A DNA stretch of 64,000 bases from Paramarasmius palmivorus (taxonomy: Eukaryota > Basidiomycota > Agaricomycetes > Agaricales > Marasmiaceae): contig JAYKXP010000086.1 in the NCBI GenBank assembly GCA_037176845.1, positions 124,001 through 188,000 of the forward strand, written 5' to 3'. Below the pieces are notes generated by a model. That model did not search any database, had not been told where the DNA came from, and saw only the letters and a program-made list of their open reading frames with translations. The translations under genes and the position numbers were made by a program. How positions within the stretch are numbered: position 1 is the first letter of the stretch; every line of letters begins with the position of its first letter. This document shows positions 11,716 to 22,453 of this stretch, one piece after another.

Positions 11716-13292
11716 ATGACTAGCAGTCCGCAAGTATCCCTCATCCTCGATATGAACAATAGCAAATTTTCCTTTCACCCACCAAGTGATGGAACTCAGT
11801 GGGAGGATATTAGTAGCCCTACGTGGTATAACGGAACGGCTAAATCCAATACGAGTCCGTCTCTGGGATTATCAATGGAGACGAGATTTAACGGTGCGTT
11901 CCATAGCCTCTCAATGTTTTGAAGGGATTTACAGAAGTATGGATCTGAAGGGACATCAATCTCTCTTTATGGATACGTCGCGGAATTTCAGGTCAATTTA
12001 GATAGGTTTGACTATGGTACACTCAGCATGTCTCTACCGGGAGCTACATATTGGTACCAATCTTCACCGCTTCCAGACGGAGAACACACACTTTCGGCAC
12101 ATTTCACTAACGACACATTCCTTGATTACGTCCTCATCATGGCTGGACAGAACAATATCCTCTCCGAAGAAACCATTTTCGTGGACGACTCCAAGGAAGA
12201 CGAAATATGGTATTCTGGACAGTGGAATACAGAGCTGAATGTGTGGTACCCAGTTGAGAGCAAAGACGCGCCTTATGGCTACCAGGCTGCAGACCGTACT
12301 CTTCATCGAAGTAACACAACCGGTGATTCCTTTGAGTTTCGTTTCTCGGGTTCGTAACAGGCCCATATGCATGTACTACTGCCCTCACATGCTGTCTTAC
12401 AGGAACCTCAATATCAGTGCATGGGATCTATATTACAGGGAATTACACCTTGGACTTTAGCATGGATGGTAACATCCAACGCAAAACTTACCCTCAAGAC
12501 TATACACCTCCAGAAGGGTATTCAGGATATTTAATGCATCATGTTTTCTATGAAAACACAGTGCTCAGTCCCGGGAATCACGCCCTCGTTGTCAACGTCA
12601 CCAGCATCACACCAGGCGGCTTTGGGACTGACTTTAACCTTGACTACATCACATACAAACCCTCTTTTGCTTCCGTGAACGAGAAGCCTACGTTCATCAG
12701 GGGTTCCGATAGTCAACAAACACCACGAGGGGCACGCCTCCCCATTGGAGCGATTATAGGCATAGCAATTGGTGGCGTCTTATTACTACTCGTTCCTGGA
12801 CTCCTGTTCTTTTTTCGGAGAAGGAGAATGGCATCGAGGAAAGAGAGTGAGTCTTTCCTGAATTCTTTCTGACAACTCTTTGTATATTAACTTATGATAG
12901 GCGAAACGGCCTCGACTGTAGACCCATTTGCGACGCATCTGGGCGTCAGCTCAAAACCCAAGCCCAGCAAGTGGGCCGAAGCGTTCCCGTCGCAAAACGG
13001 CACTGACACGGCAGAGTTAGCGGACGAAGGAATTCCACATCTCCCACCTCCATGGAGTACAATGGAGGTTAGACGACGGAACGAGGAGATTACTGCTCTT
13101 TCCGTTCAAATGGAACATTCGGATAATCCCACTCGCGGAGAGCTATTTGCCAGAATTAACGTGCTCACGATGGAGGTTGAAAGACTAGTGCGAGAAAATG
13201 CACCGCCGGAGTATGGAGGGAGTGATGCAGGTCAGAGGCCAAATTCAGGTTCGGGAACACTTCCATCTTATGATCCCCGTGAAAGGTCATAA
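11716..13292 (+). CDS. Single-pass membrane protein, paralogue C (intact)
   Basis: Four exons: 11716-11893, 11951-12349, 12403-12846 and 12901-13292, giving 470 residues. The start MTSSPQVSLILDM aligns with the other family starts and has no hydrophobic signal peptide. Two extracellular beta-rich blocks follow (TWYNGTAKSN to LDYVLIMAG and IFVDDSKEDEIWYSGQW, then TSISVHGIYITGNYTLDFS to LDYITYKPSF) with several N-glycosylation sequons. A helix near residues 310-335 (LPIGAIIGIAIGGVLLLL) is followed by FFRRRRM, the expected cytoplasmic side. The tail has a heptad-like stretch (LFARINVLTMEVERLVREN), PPEY at 442-445 and LPSY nearer the end. Role is inferred: a surface receptor or adhesion-type protein. 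The intron positions match A and D exactly. Confidence 0.88.
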
Positions 13293-14296
13293 AGTTGTTG
13301 ATACGGTACGACACCTTTTGGTTCCTGAAAACTGCTTGCTTTACAGATTGATCATTACGGTCTTGAATCATGTATTATATTTGTATAGTCAACCTTCAGA
13401 CATTGGCCTTTGGATTTCATATACTCACATGTCAACAGTGGATGTAGCTTCAACATTTTCTATAGTGGTATCAAAATAACGACGCTTGTGAATGGTACGT
13501 GGCTTTCAATATTTTGAAGCTACATGGACTCCTCCAACACTCCCAATCACTAGTGCACAACTTATAAGCAATAGTTCTTAGCAATGTCATCGGTGTGGCG
13601 TAGTCATATACAGCCTATACCATAGTCTCGACTCATGTACGCTCAATGGACAGGTTGATTCATTATAAGCTAAGACTATACAACCTTTGACCTATTGCAA
13701 AAGCCTCTGCCGTCTGAACTTCACCAAAGATGGTATAGTCGCATTATCCTGCATTTCGACATGGCAGTGTGCAATCACGGAGATGAACGGTTATGATCAA
13801 GTTGTGATACCTTTCTTCAAGAACACGTCAACAACCGCCCTTACACGGTCACACTAATGTTAATAAGGGGAGTTTTGCGTGCAGAGTTGAAGGAAGGGAG
13901 CATATAGAGAGCATCTATATCCTGACCATTCAGTGTATACTTATGAGAGGAATAGGGCAAAACTCAGCTTGAATCTAGTATTGAAATGGTGTGTTCTGAA
14001 AGAACCGGGGGTTAGGAGTTAAACTCATAGACAATGAGCGGAAATGTAGAATGACATATCGAAGAGACATATTCTCCTTCCTGGCGGTCTTGATCTGATC
14101 AAATCCCAAATTTGGTACAGGTAACAAATCACCAACCGTGAACCATCATAACCATCAGCATATGCGGTACTAATTGATGGAAACAAGATAAGGACCACTG
14201 CCTTCTACTGTTAAAAATTGAGTGCGCTACCCACGGATACAAACATTGTGAGAAGATAGAGCCACAAACCAGATCGAGTGATGAAATTGCTCACCA
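13293..14296. other. Intergenic, nothing recognised
   Basis: AT-rich sequence between paralogues C and D. Short open frames only, no inverted repeats or RNA genes seen. Confidence 0.5.
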
Positions 14297-14303
14297 TATA
14301 AAA
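14297..14303 (+). promoter_or_regulatory. TATA box of paralogue D
   Basis: TATAAAA lies 142 bp upstream of the ATG at 14445, a normal distance for a fungal core promoter. No comparable box is so well placed before C. Confidence 0.55.
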
Positions 14304-14444
14304 GTACAAGCCACGGCTCCGGAGCTCAGACTTCGATTCCCATCATTGCCTCTACTCGGCCTGAGCAACCGTCTTGTCTGCCCTCCTAGTTTGCTTTTCC
14401 TCAACTATCTCGTAGATCGTGTGGCTCAATATTCACAATCCGAA

Positions 14445-16070
14445 ATGTCGAGCCTGGCCAGCCAGCAGGTCACATTGATTGTGGATGTGGACGATAGTAG
14501 TTCACCTTCCAAGGCGGACAACCTGCAGTACTCCGAAGATCCAGTATGGTATGGCGGAAATGCTGCATTGATAAATGCAAGTCAATCCGCATCCCCAACT
14601 TTTAACATGTCATTTAACGGTGCGTCGCCTAATAATCGCTGAAGGACTCTATTGATGGTTCACGAAAATAATCTCCTCAAGGAACATCAATTGCACTTTA
14701 TGGATATGCCCTGGGATCTACGGTGTACTTGGATGATGAAACCAGCGCACAATTAACTGCGTCGGCCAACGAAGCAACATACTGGTATGAATCACCGCCA
14801 CTTTCCGATCAAGGATACAAGATTCGCGCGTTGGTTGGGAGTGATAGTTACATGGACTATGCCTTGATCAAAGCTGGAAACACCACCGATTTGGAGAGGA
14901 AAACCATCTTTGTTGATGACGCCAATGAGGACGAACTGTGGTACACTGGAGAATGGATAGCGGACACGAATCTGGTATATCCTCATGGACTTCAAAACGC
15001 CAGGTTACCCCCTGTATATCATCCTGCAAACCACACTGTTCATCACAGTCGCACACTTGGTGATTCCTTTGAGCTCCGCTTTACAGGTAAATCATTTGTT
15101 GGCACGCTGTAAAAATCTCAATTCCTGCTACAGGAACTTCACTGTCTGTTTATGGAGTGCATGACCCTTCGGGAAATTACACCGTGGACTTTATTATGGA
15201 TGGTAGCATCAAACGCATTGTTTATCCTCAGGTTGATTTCGAGCTCAGCAACAGTAGCAGCAGATATCCTCAGGGTAATCTTACTTTCGGCAATGGTGAC
15301 ATTTCAGGTTGGATGATCAATTATAAAGTCTATGAGAATACGACGCTCAGTCCAGGCAATCACATTCTCGTAGTAAATGTCACAACCCTCATGGATGGCT
15401 CCAACTTCTATCTCGACTATATAACGTACACACCCTCCTTCTCATTCATTCACGAAAAGCCAACCTTTATCAGAGGTTCCTCATCAACAGTGTCGCCGGT
15501 AACACTTCCCATTGGAGTGATTGTTGGTATCGTAATTGCTAGCCTTTCGGTGATGGTTATTGCCGGGGGTCTCTGCTATTGTCGGAGAAAGAGATCCACA
15601 GTCAAGAAAGAAGGTGACTACATTTCATAGCCAAATTATCGCCAGGATCTTGATCAAACCACGGTACACTAGCAGAAATCGCCTCTAGCATTGAACCTTT
15701 CGTCACAGGTTTTGCAGCTGATTTGAAGCCGAAACCAACCAAATGGCGAGAACTCTTTCCACTCCAGGACACGGGCTCGCCAGAATCAACGGTCAACGAA
15801 CTACCACCCCTTGCACCGATGCGAATACCGACGAATATGACTGAGGTTCAACGAAGAAACGACGAGATAGCCTCACTCTCTGCCCAAATCGCAGGTTCAG
15901 ACCGCCCTTCACGTGGAGAGCTGTATGCCAGAATCAACACCTTGACAATGGAGGTTGACAGGCTCGTACGAGAGAATGCACCGCCGGAATACGGAGGAAG
16001 CGATGAAGGTCGGAGGCTGAGTTCACGCGAGGGAACGCTTCCGTCCTATGACCATCGTGAAAAATTGTAA
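14445..16070 (+). CDS. Single-pass membrane protein, paralogue D (intact)
   Basis: Four exons: 14445-14619, 14682-15086, 15134-15613 and 15676-16070, giving 484 residues. I chose the ATG at 14445 (MSSLASQQVTLIVDVDDSS) because it matches the starts of A-C. An in-frame ATG at 14346 would add 33 residues containing a hydrophobic run (SLLFLNYLV) that could act as a signal anchor. The extracellular part has the family blocks (YMDYALIKAGNTT, IFVDDANEDELWYTGEW, GNYTVDFIMDG, NFYLDYITYTPSFSFIHEKP). The membrane helix is near residues 320-345, followed by CRRKRST. The tail contains TMEVDRLVREN, PPEY at 456-459 and LPSY ten residues from the end. Family role is unproven; signalling or uptake at the cell surface is my inference. 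Confidence 0.88.
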
Positions 16071-16460
16071 CCTTCGGAACGGAATGGTAAGAGCAATGTT
16101 GAATCTAGCTAATCTGCCGCTGGTTTCTCATAATGTTTACAGTCGGTACGACATCGGGAACCATCAAAAGTGCTCCTGTTTGGATATACGCGACGAACAG
16201 TGTCTTGTATCTAAGTACATATTGGTGTATTGGGCAAGGAAACCACATTCATTAGAAGAAGCCCCAGCGCCACCGAGCCGGGTGAACGTCGCGCCATTTT
16301 GGCATCGCTGCGTGTGCTGCCAGTGTTTGCGGATAATCTGGTGAAGATGCAGGAATATGTGAACATGGTCTCGATACTTGGATAGTTCTTAATTGAGTAT
16401 AACGGTATAAAATGAGAGGAACTTCTCGCAGGAGATTAGAACATTCAGTCTTTCCCCAAG

Positions 16461-16550
16461 CTCCCCGGCTAGGAGTCGAGCCCAGCTGTCACTCGCATTT
16501 GCTCATCTGTGGAAGACAGGCGCGTGTGATGACCGATATACTACCAAGGA
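16461..16550 (-). tRNA. tRNA-Asp(GTC)-like gene, degenerate
   Basis: On the minus strand the sequence folds as a tRNA: acceptor TCCTTGG paired with CCGGGGA (two G-T pairs), a D arm with GG, anticodon GTC in a CTGTCT loop, an insert of about 16-20 nt after the anticodon, and a T arm CTGGG-CTCGACT-CCTAG. The T loop begins with C instead of T and the 3' half of the anticodon stem (GCGAG) does not fully pair with CGCGC. The base after the acceptor is G, as in Asp tRNAs. No oligo-T follows directly. Probably a pseudogene. Confidence 0.55.
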
Positions 16551-17004
16551 CTAGGCACCTATGTTGTGACGAGTTATCGAAGCAAAAGGATTGTCATGAA
16601 AGAAGCAAGAAGGATCTTATCGTGGAAGCATCTCGATTGGCACAGGATCAACCGAGATACCAATAGAATGCTAATCCCGCTCTACGCCCCTGTTCAATCG
16701 TACGCTTCCTTCTTCTGCATGCCTAACAAACAGGATCAAGGGATTGTGGATGCATCAGCTCAGGATTTCGTATCAAGAAACAAAATGACAAGCCAACTTA
16801 TTTTACGTTAAAAATGCAGAAGGACGGTGTCAGGAACCCACTGCGCTCGCTGTTCATCCCTTCGATACATCGTTGACAAGGAGTATGGGGAACGGAGTCG
16901 ACGTCGATACGTAGCTTGCTGTAGTGATCTCTTATCTGTCTCTACGATCCGGCACGGTATCTTCCACACAATGCTACGCAAAAACCGCGCTCTAATTAGC
17001 GAAC

Positions 17005-17098
17005 CTCCCTGGCCGGGAGTCGAACCTAGCTTTCGCGCAGCGATTGAACTCGCGTTCCACATGATAGGCGCGTGTAGTAACCGATATACTACCAGGGA
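17005..17098 (-). tRNA. tRNA-Asp-like gene with anticodon ATC, degenerate
   Basis: Acceptor TCCCTGG pairs perfectly with CCAGGGA. The D arm is GTATATCGGTTACTAC, the anticodon stem CGCGC/GCGCG pairs, and the loop reads CTATCA, so the anticodon is ATC where Asp tRNA has GTC. About 23 nt follow as an intron. The T stem CTAGG/CCCGG has one mismatch. The B box GGTTCGACTCC is intact, and TTTTT occurs about 20 bp downstream on this strand. It is the best preserved of the three apart from the altered anticodon. Confidence 0.55.
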
Positions 17099-17589
17099 GA
17101 TATCGTAGTATTACATGTCTGCACTATCACAGGTATGGAGTGTTTTTGGCAGACAGTACAAGCAAGGTACAGGGAAGAAGACGGGGAAGGCTACGATGTT
17201 ACATCCGATGTTGTCCCTCTCTGCTGTCAAAGAAGTACGTCAGAATCTGTTTTGAGACGAAGGAGACTATATATACCGAAGGGAGATTGAATAACTGCGG
17301 CGGAAGGTTGCCCAATTCCTGATCTTCCTAAGTCCTCTGATAATACCGGTACCAGGTTTATACAACAGGACAACGAGCCGAAGCAGTTGGTATGGGCGTG
17401 CGTGGGCGTGCGAATGGAGGAGTAGGTGTGGGTGAAAGATAGATTCTTCATTGAGAAGGGTTTAGGGACGTATCCTATCCTAAAAGACACATCAACGCTA
17501 GCCCGTTGAGGAGAAGCAGGTACACATACCTAATTCCCATTCTTATGCCCCAGTAGCCTAAACACAGATGACCCAGCCCCGTATATCTC

Positions 17590-18272
17590 ATGCTAAGTGG
17601 TAGAAGCAGAAGTCGAGATGGTGCTGGGAATTTTGACCTGTCGCTAGTATAGATGGAACGTGGACAAGCCGAAGCCGAAGCGGAGGGTGCGGGTATAGCT
17701 GAAAGCGAAATCGGTGGAGCGCATAGGTGGAACTCCTGGATTCTGGAACGACATGTTAGCACTGTCAATAAAGAAAGGGAGGTAAACATACTGAGATCCT
17801 CGTTGCTTCCATTTGTGTACCCAAACACCCTGACTCAACGCCTTGAAGGTATTATCTATACTCTTTTCACTCCGGATTCCAAGTAGAATGAATGATTGAA
17901 CGAGCTGTGCAGGTGTGGGTGTCGTTTCGGAGGACAAGTAAAGAGATGTAGTTTCTCGCAGAAGGCTGTTGTCGTTAATGAGGAGAGATGAAGAGAGATG
18001 TTCTGTCTTGGGCGACCAAAGTTGGCGAGGGAGGAGGTGACTATAGATATCCTGCTGCGTCAACGTCAGCACGAGAAGACTTTAGGCTAGAGTACGTACG
18101 TCGTGCAATGCTGAGGGTGATCGTGTCGGTGGAGTGACCTTTGGAAAATTGAGAAGTTGGTGGGTTGAAGCGAGCCTCGACGATAGAGGTATTGTGCTTG
18201 GGAGGTCATCGTGAGCATGAGAAACGAAGGGTTTAAAAAAACACGTACCTTGTTATGGATTTTGCTTTCCAT
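17590..18272 (-). CDS. Uncertain small multi-exon gene
   Basis: The minus strand can be read from an ATG at 18272 (MESKIHNK), a 52-bp GT-AG intron, then HNTSIVEARFNPPTSQF and on to about 18085, followed by a frame reading IYSHLLPRQLWSPKTEHLSS down to about 17790. No intron joins the last two in frame, so the model may be wrong or the gene broken. I recognise no family. It could be a decayed gene. Confidence 0.25.
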
Positions 18273-18493
18273 GGTAGGTCGGTCTCACGTTTCTGATCTG
18301 TAGCCCATCGAGATTCTGCGCCGACTCCAGGCAGAACAGAAGAAACTGTGTGGACGAGGCAGGTCGGGATGGATGGAGATGGAAAGCAAAGCGTAGCTGT
18401 CACATTGGTCACTGTCACGTGTTTCGTCCGAAAAGGAGGCCGCTCCGCTCCGATATTGATGACAAAAGGTACAACACTGGCGGAGATATATAA

Positions 18494-18576
18494 TTCCCTG
18501 GCTGGGAGTCGAACCCAGCTTCCGCGCGATCCCTGCAAATGACAGGCGCGTGTACTAGCAAATAGACTACCAGGGA
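18494..18576 (-). tRNA. tRNA-Asp(GTC)-like gene, degenerate D loop
   Basis: Acceptor TCCCTGG pairs with CCAGGGA, the anticodon stem CGCGC pairs with GCGCG, and the loop CTGTCA gives anticodon GTC, followed by an 11-12-nt insert. T arm CTGGG-TTCGACT-CCCAG is perfect. The D loop (ATTTGCT) lacks the usual GG, the A box is altered, and the discriminator base is A rather than G. No oligo-T terminator is adjacent. Likely transcription or folding defects. Confidence 0.55.
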
Positions 18577-19520
18577 ACGACGTACTGTAAGAGCATTGTA
18601 CAGTAACAGTAGACATAGTGGTTCAACGCGGCGCGGCGGAGCTTTCCGGATTCCGAACTCCGTTTTCTGTCCCGAATCGGTGCACAGCGGCCATCAAATG
18701 AAGCACTCTGTGGCCGATTTGAATCGCGATCCCCTTGCTCCGAACTTTGCATCTTGCTTCCGCTCCATCATCATGTTCGAGTTCGCTGGATTCGCGATAA
18801 ACCTCGTTTGACTCTCCCTCATTGCCTGTGTCCAGTAACTCAATATATTCTACTCTCTTGGCAATTAGCTTGCTCTACCCGGCAAACTCGAAGAAACCTT
18901 GGCAAACTCGATATCACGCTTATACACTCCACAACATTCGGGGTCTGCTCGCATTTGAAGCTACAACATCCTGATGGTTGTCATATCTTTTCCGAGGCAT
19001 TGCGTCAAACGCTTCTAAATTGCAAATTACTGCTATGCGTAAACGGGCATCTTTATGACTGTCGAGCTTTGTTCCATGGCATCTATTCTTTGGGAAGAGT
19101 GGCTATCGTCATTACAATCATGGCTTTGGAACGCAAAACAAGTGGAATCGGTCTATCTCGACATGGATAAACACCAGGGTGAGAGTTCCTTGCCATCATG
19201 TTCATACCAGCGTAGTTCTAACCTTGCCAAGACACCGTATACACCCTCATTCCTATGTATCACCCGCAACAAAGTGGAGCATCGCAGGGTTACACCACAT
19301 GTCGCTCGTACGACCAGTATTCACCATAATCTCATGACAACGAATTCGTCCTCTCAAATTTGTCTTCCCTCGACTCGGTTATTCATCAAACTGCATTTCT
19401 GTGGAGCATCAACGTGTAACCACACATGCTCACACTGCATGATTCCATCTCAATGGATACACGTCCGACGAGCTACTTTAACTTTCTCTCTTGCAAGCCC
19501 GAAGACCGATACCTCAGAAG

Positions 19521-19527
19521 TATAAAA
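19521..19527 (+). promoter_or_regulatory. TATA box of the deuterolysin gene
   Basis: TATAAAA, 46 bp upstream of the ATG at 19573, in a region without other strong signals. Confidence 0.55.
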
Positions 19528-19572
19528 GCTCATCTACCCACATCTTGTACCTCCAAGGCCTCCCTTCCCAAG

Positions 19573-21022
19573 ATGCGCTTCTCCACTACACTCGCCGCTT
19601 CACTCTTCAGCATCGCCTTAGCCTCCCCATCCCCAGATAAACGAGCCGATACCCTCTCCGTTACAGTCACAGGCCCATCCACCAACGCTGTCGATTCCGT
19701 CGATGGTCTAACGCTCACAGCAGAAGTGACCAACAACGGTGCTGAAGCTATCAAGCTTCTCAAATACGGAACGATTCTTGATGACTTACCTACGAGATCG
19801 TTTGCTGTATCGAAAAATGGAAGTACGGTGCCTTTTACTGGTGTCAAGGTGCGCTAGACATGCTTAATGAGAGTGTGTCACTGAGGGCGTTGATTTTGTC
19901 CAGCTCCAAGTAGCCGTGTCTAACGATAACGCATACAAGACTATTCAACCTGGCGAAACACTCTCTGTCACACACAACGGTACGTTCCTTTCCCTGTCCA
20001 TGACAATTCTATGTATGACCCCCATACTCGTAGTGGCATCCCTATTCGACTTTGCATCCTCCGGCCTCGGTGTATTCTCATTCCAGCCAAACACCAACTT
20101 CCATATCGTCGGCCAAGAACAAGACCAAGCATCTCTCGCGGATTTCACCGTTTCTACTCAACCCATCGAAGTAGAGATCACCAATAACCTCGTAGCGAGA
20201 AACAGTGCATTCAAACGCGCTACACCAACGTGCACGGATTCTGCACAGTTAGATTTTATCACCGCTAGGTGTGTTTTTTCCTTTCTCCTCTTTCACCCGA
20301 CTCTGACTCCGGAGGATAGTTACGAAGAAAGCAGAGAACTAGCCACCCTCGCATCCGAATACATCTCCGATAACGGCGCGAGTGATGACCTCTTCACTGC
20401 TTATTTCGGTAGCAACAGTGCCAGCGCAGTACTTGATGTTGTTAACGGTGTGAGGAATGAGAACGATAGTGGGAGAGTGTATGTTTCCTGGTCCAGTTCT
20501 TTGATTCTCTTTCTGAAAACGTGTCCTCAGGTTGAGCTGTGAAGACGAGTTGGACGTATGTGATGGAAACGTTATTGCTTATACTGTTATTGCTACCACT
20601 GATGTGAGTATCTCACCTTTCTGGCTCAGGATAGACGTGGTGGATAACTAACTGGGCATCGGTAGATCTACTACTGCAATATCTTCTTTGATGAAGTGGA
20701 TAACCAAGCGCTCTGTGGAGGGACTACAGTTAATAGCAGGAACATTCGTGGTGGGACTACTTTGCATGAGGTTCGTCCTCGTATTCGTGTTTTTGGGCCC
20801 AGTATTCATGTTCACCTTCACAGCTAACACACGCCGTATCGGACACTGATGATGTCAACTATGGATGTCCGACTAACCAACAGTTGTCGACGTCGCAGAA
20901 GTTGATTAATGCTGATAACTATAACGTGAGTGGTTGCCGCTTTGTGTGAAGAGGAATGTGCTGAAGTGGAATGTGATGTACAGTGCTTCGCGACTCAGGT
21001 GTATGCTGATACCCAGTGTTAA
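19573..21022 (+). CDS. Secreted deuterolysin-type zinc metalloprotease (M35)
   Basis: Eight exons: 19573-19848, 19904-19979, 20034-20268, 20320-20478, 20531-20603, 20666-20770, 20824-20925 and 20984-21022, giving 354 residues, the usual M35 precursor length. A hydrophobic signal peptide of about 17 residues is followed by a pro-region (TLSVTVTGPSTNAV, KLLKYGTILDDLPTRSF) ending near FKRATPTC, where KR fits processing. The mature enzyme has the aspzincin site HELTH at residues 307-311 and TDDVNYG, with Asp318 the expected third zinc ligand. Cysteines are placed as in deuterolysins and the protein ends TQC. It degrades extracellular protein, in some species at peptidyl-Lys bonds, but specificity cannot be read here. 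The HE of the active site ends exon 6. Confidence 0.92.
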
Positions 21023-22453
21023 TGATGGTGACGATAGTGTGATGATATAAGTATAAGTAGGGATGTGTTTAGTTTGTATAATGAGTGTTTAACGTGGTTT
21101 TTCCTGGATTCGTGGTTTCTCTCAGAATCTATGAGGTGGCGTGTCTTGCTCGGCACCCTTCGGCACTGAGGTCAACGTCACATCGTGACTAGACTCCTTT
21201 TCCTCAGACGACTATCTTGATTCTCGGGCTCATTGGATTCGTTGTTGGTAGTAAGCCATTCGAGTCTGTATGTTTCAACATTGGACGAAGAATATGTCGT
21301 ATTTGTGGGTCACGGTGCTTATCTGTATCCTACTCGTTAGAAACGAATCAATCTGAGGAGTCGTAGATTATGTACTCCGACTATATGGAATAACACCAGC
21401 TTTGCCATCGCTTGTCTACGGCTTAGCTTGTTTCAAGTTCCAGAGATAGACGATAGTCAATAATATATTTTCCGTTCTAGGGAACGGTAGACCGTTTCTT
21501 GCGATTTCTGCTTTCCGATTGAGATGATCGAACGAAATGAGTATAGCAGAGAGAGTTGTGTCTGCCTCGCACGCCCTAGTTTGGTTGCAGTCGGCAACAA
21601 GGATTGAAGAATCGAGCTTATAAGTGCCATACACTTCGGTATAGTGCCACCTCATCCACAATGCCGATTCTCAAGGACGGTCAGTGCATAGAGAATAACA
21701 GTTAGCTTGATGAAAACCTACATGTTGACAGTGGCACGGAAAACTAGTTAACGTTGTCTCGGAGCTTGCAGTAGCCAAGAACTAGAAGGAATCCACCTAT
21801 GAGGCTCCTATTTTTACTATGAGTGCAATAACATTATCCAAAGAGATAGAGCGATGCTACGAACGAAGAATATAGTTATTGCTCGAGATCATTTCAAGTA
21901 TCACCAGATCTGAATCTGGGCGCTAACCAGGCGCTTGTTGAAGCCTTCCCCTTACCCCTTGCTATATCATCGATACAGACCATTTATCTACAGGTAGAAT
22001 AATATTTCATGCGTAGATTTGTCTACATGTAACAAATCAGACTGTACCTAACCTCTAAAATGCTACGTAGTTCTAGTACTGCGCGCTCAATGGCAGTGGC
22101 CAATATTTATCGTTGGTGTAGTTGGTGTTCTCTTAGATTTGCTTCCGAAAGCACCGGTATCCAGACAGTGGCTCCAAAACATCGCTGTTTATGGCGTCAC
22201 CAAATCGGATCATGCCGCTCCACGGCAAGGCCTAAACCACATCTTGCTCATTGTCCCAGTCCCCGAATACAGTATTTTTTTTTTGCCAAATTTCCTAATT
22301 AAGTATACTCGTGTCAAAGCAGAAGGCGTTGGTTCTCAAGCTTATGAATGTTCCAAATGATACAAATGCGGCAGGGGCAGCCTACGGCTCTCCCTCACCC
22401 CACGACATTCACCTCCAGTTTCTTCTTCCTACGTCTCTGAAGTCTTGCCCAAA
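21023..22453. other. Intergenic, nothing recognised
   Basis: No supported gene. Short frames at 22060-22360 are open in two registers but show no family features. A T run (9-10 T) lies near 22275. Confidence 0.45.

Larger units (their letters stand above)
16071..19520. other. Intergenic region with tRNA-like genes
   Basis: Apart from the three tRNA-Asp-like loci and the uncertain minus-strand model listed separately, I see nothing supported. Several open frames on the plus strand overlap the tRNA-like sequences and are not coding. Confidence 0.4.

Noticed and set aside
18233..18616. Minus-strand open frame of 127 codons
   Set aside because: It runs through the tRNA-Asp-like sequence at 18494-18576 and shows no protein features.
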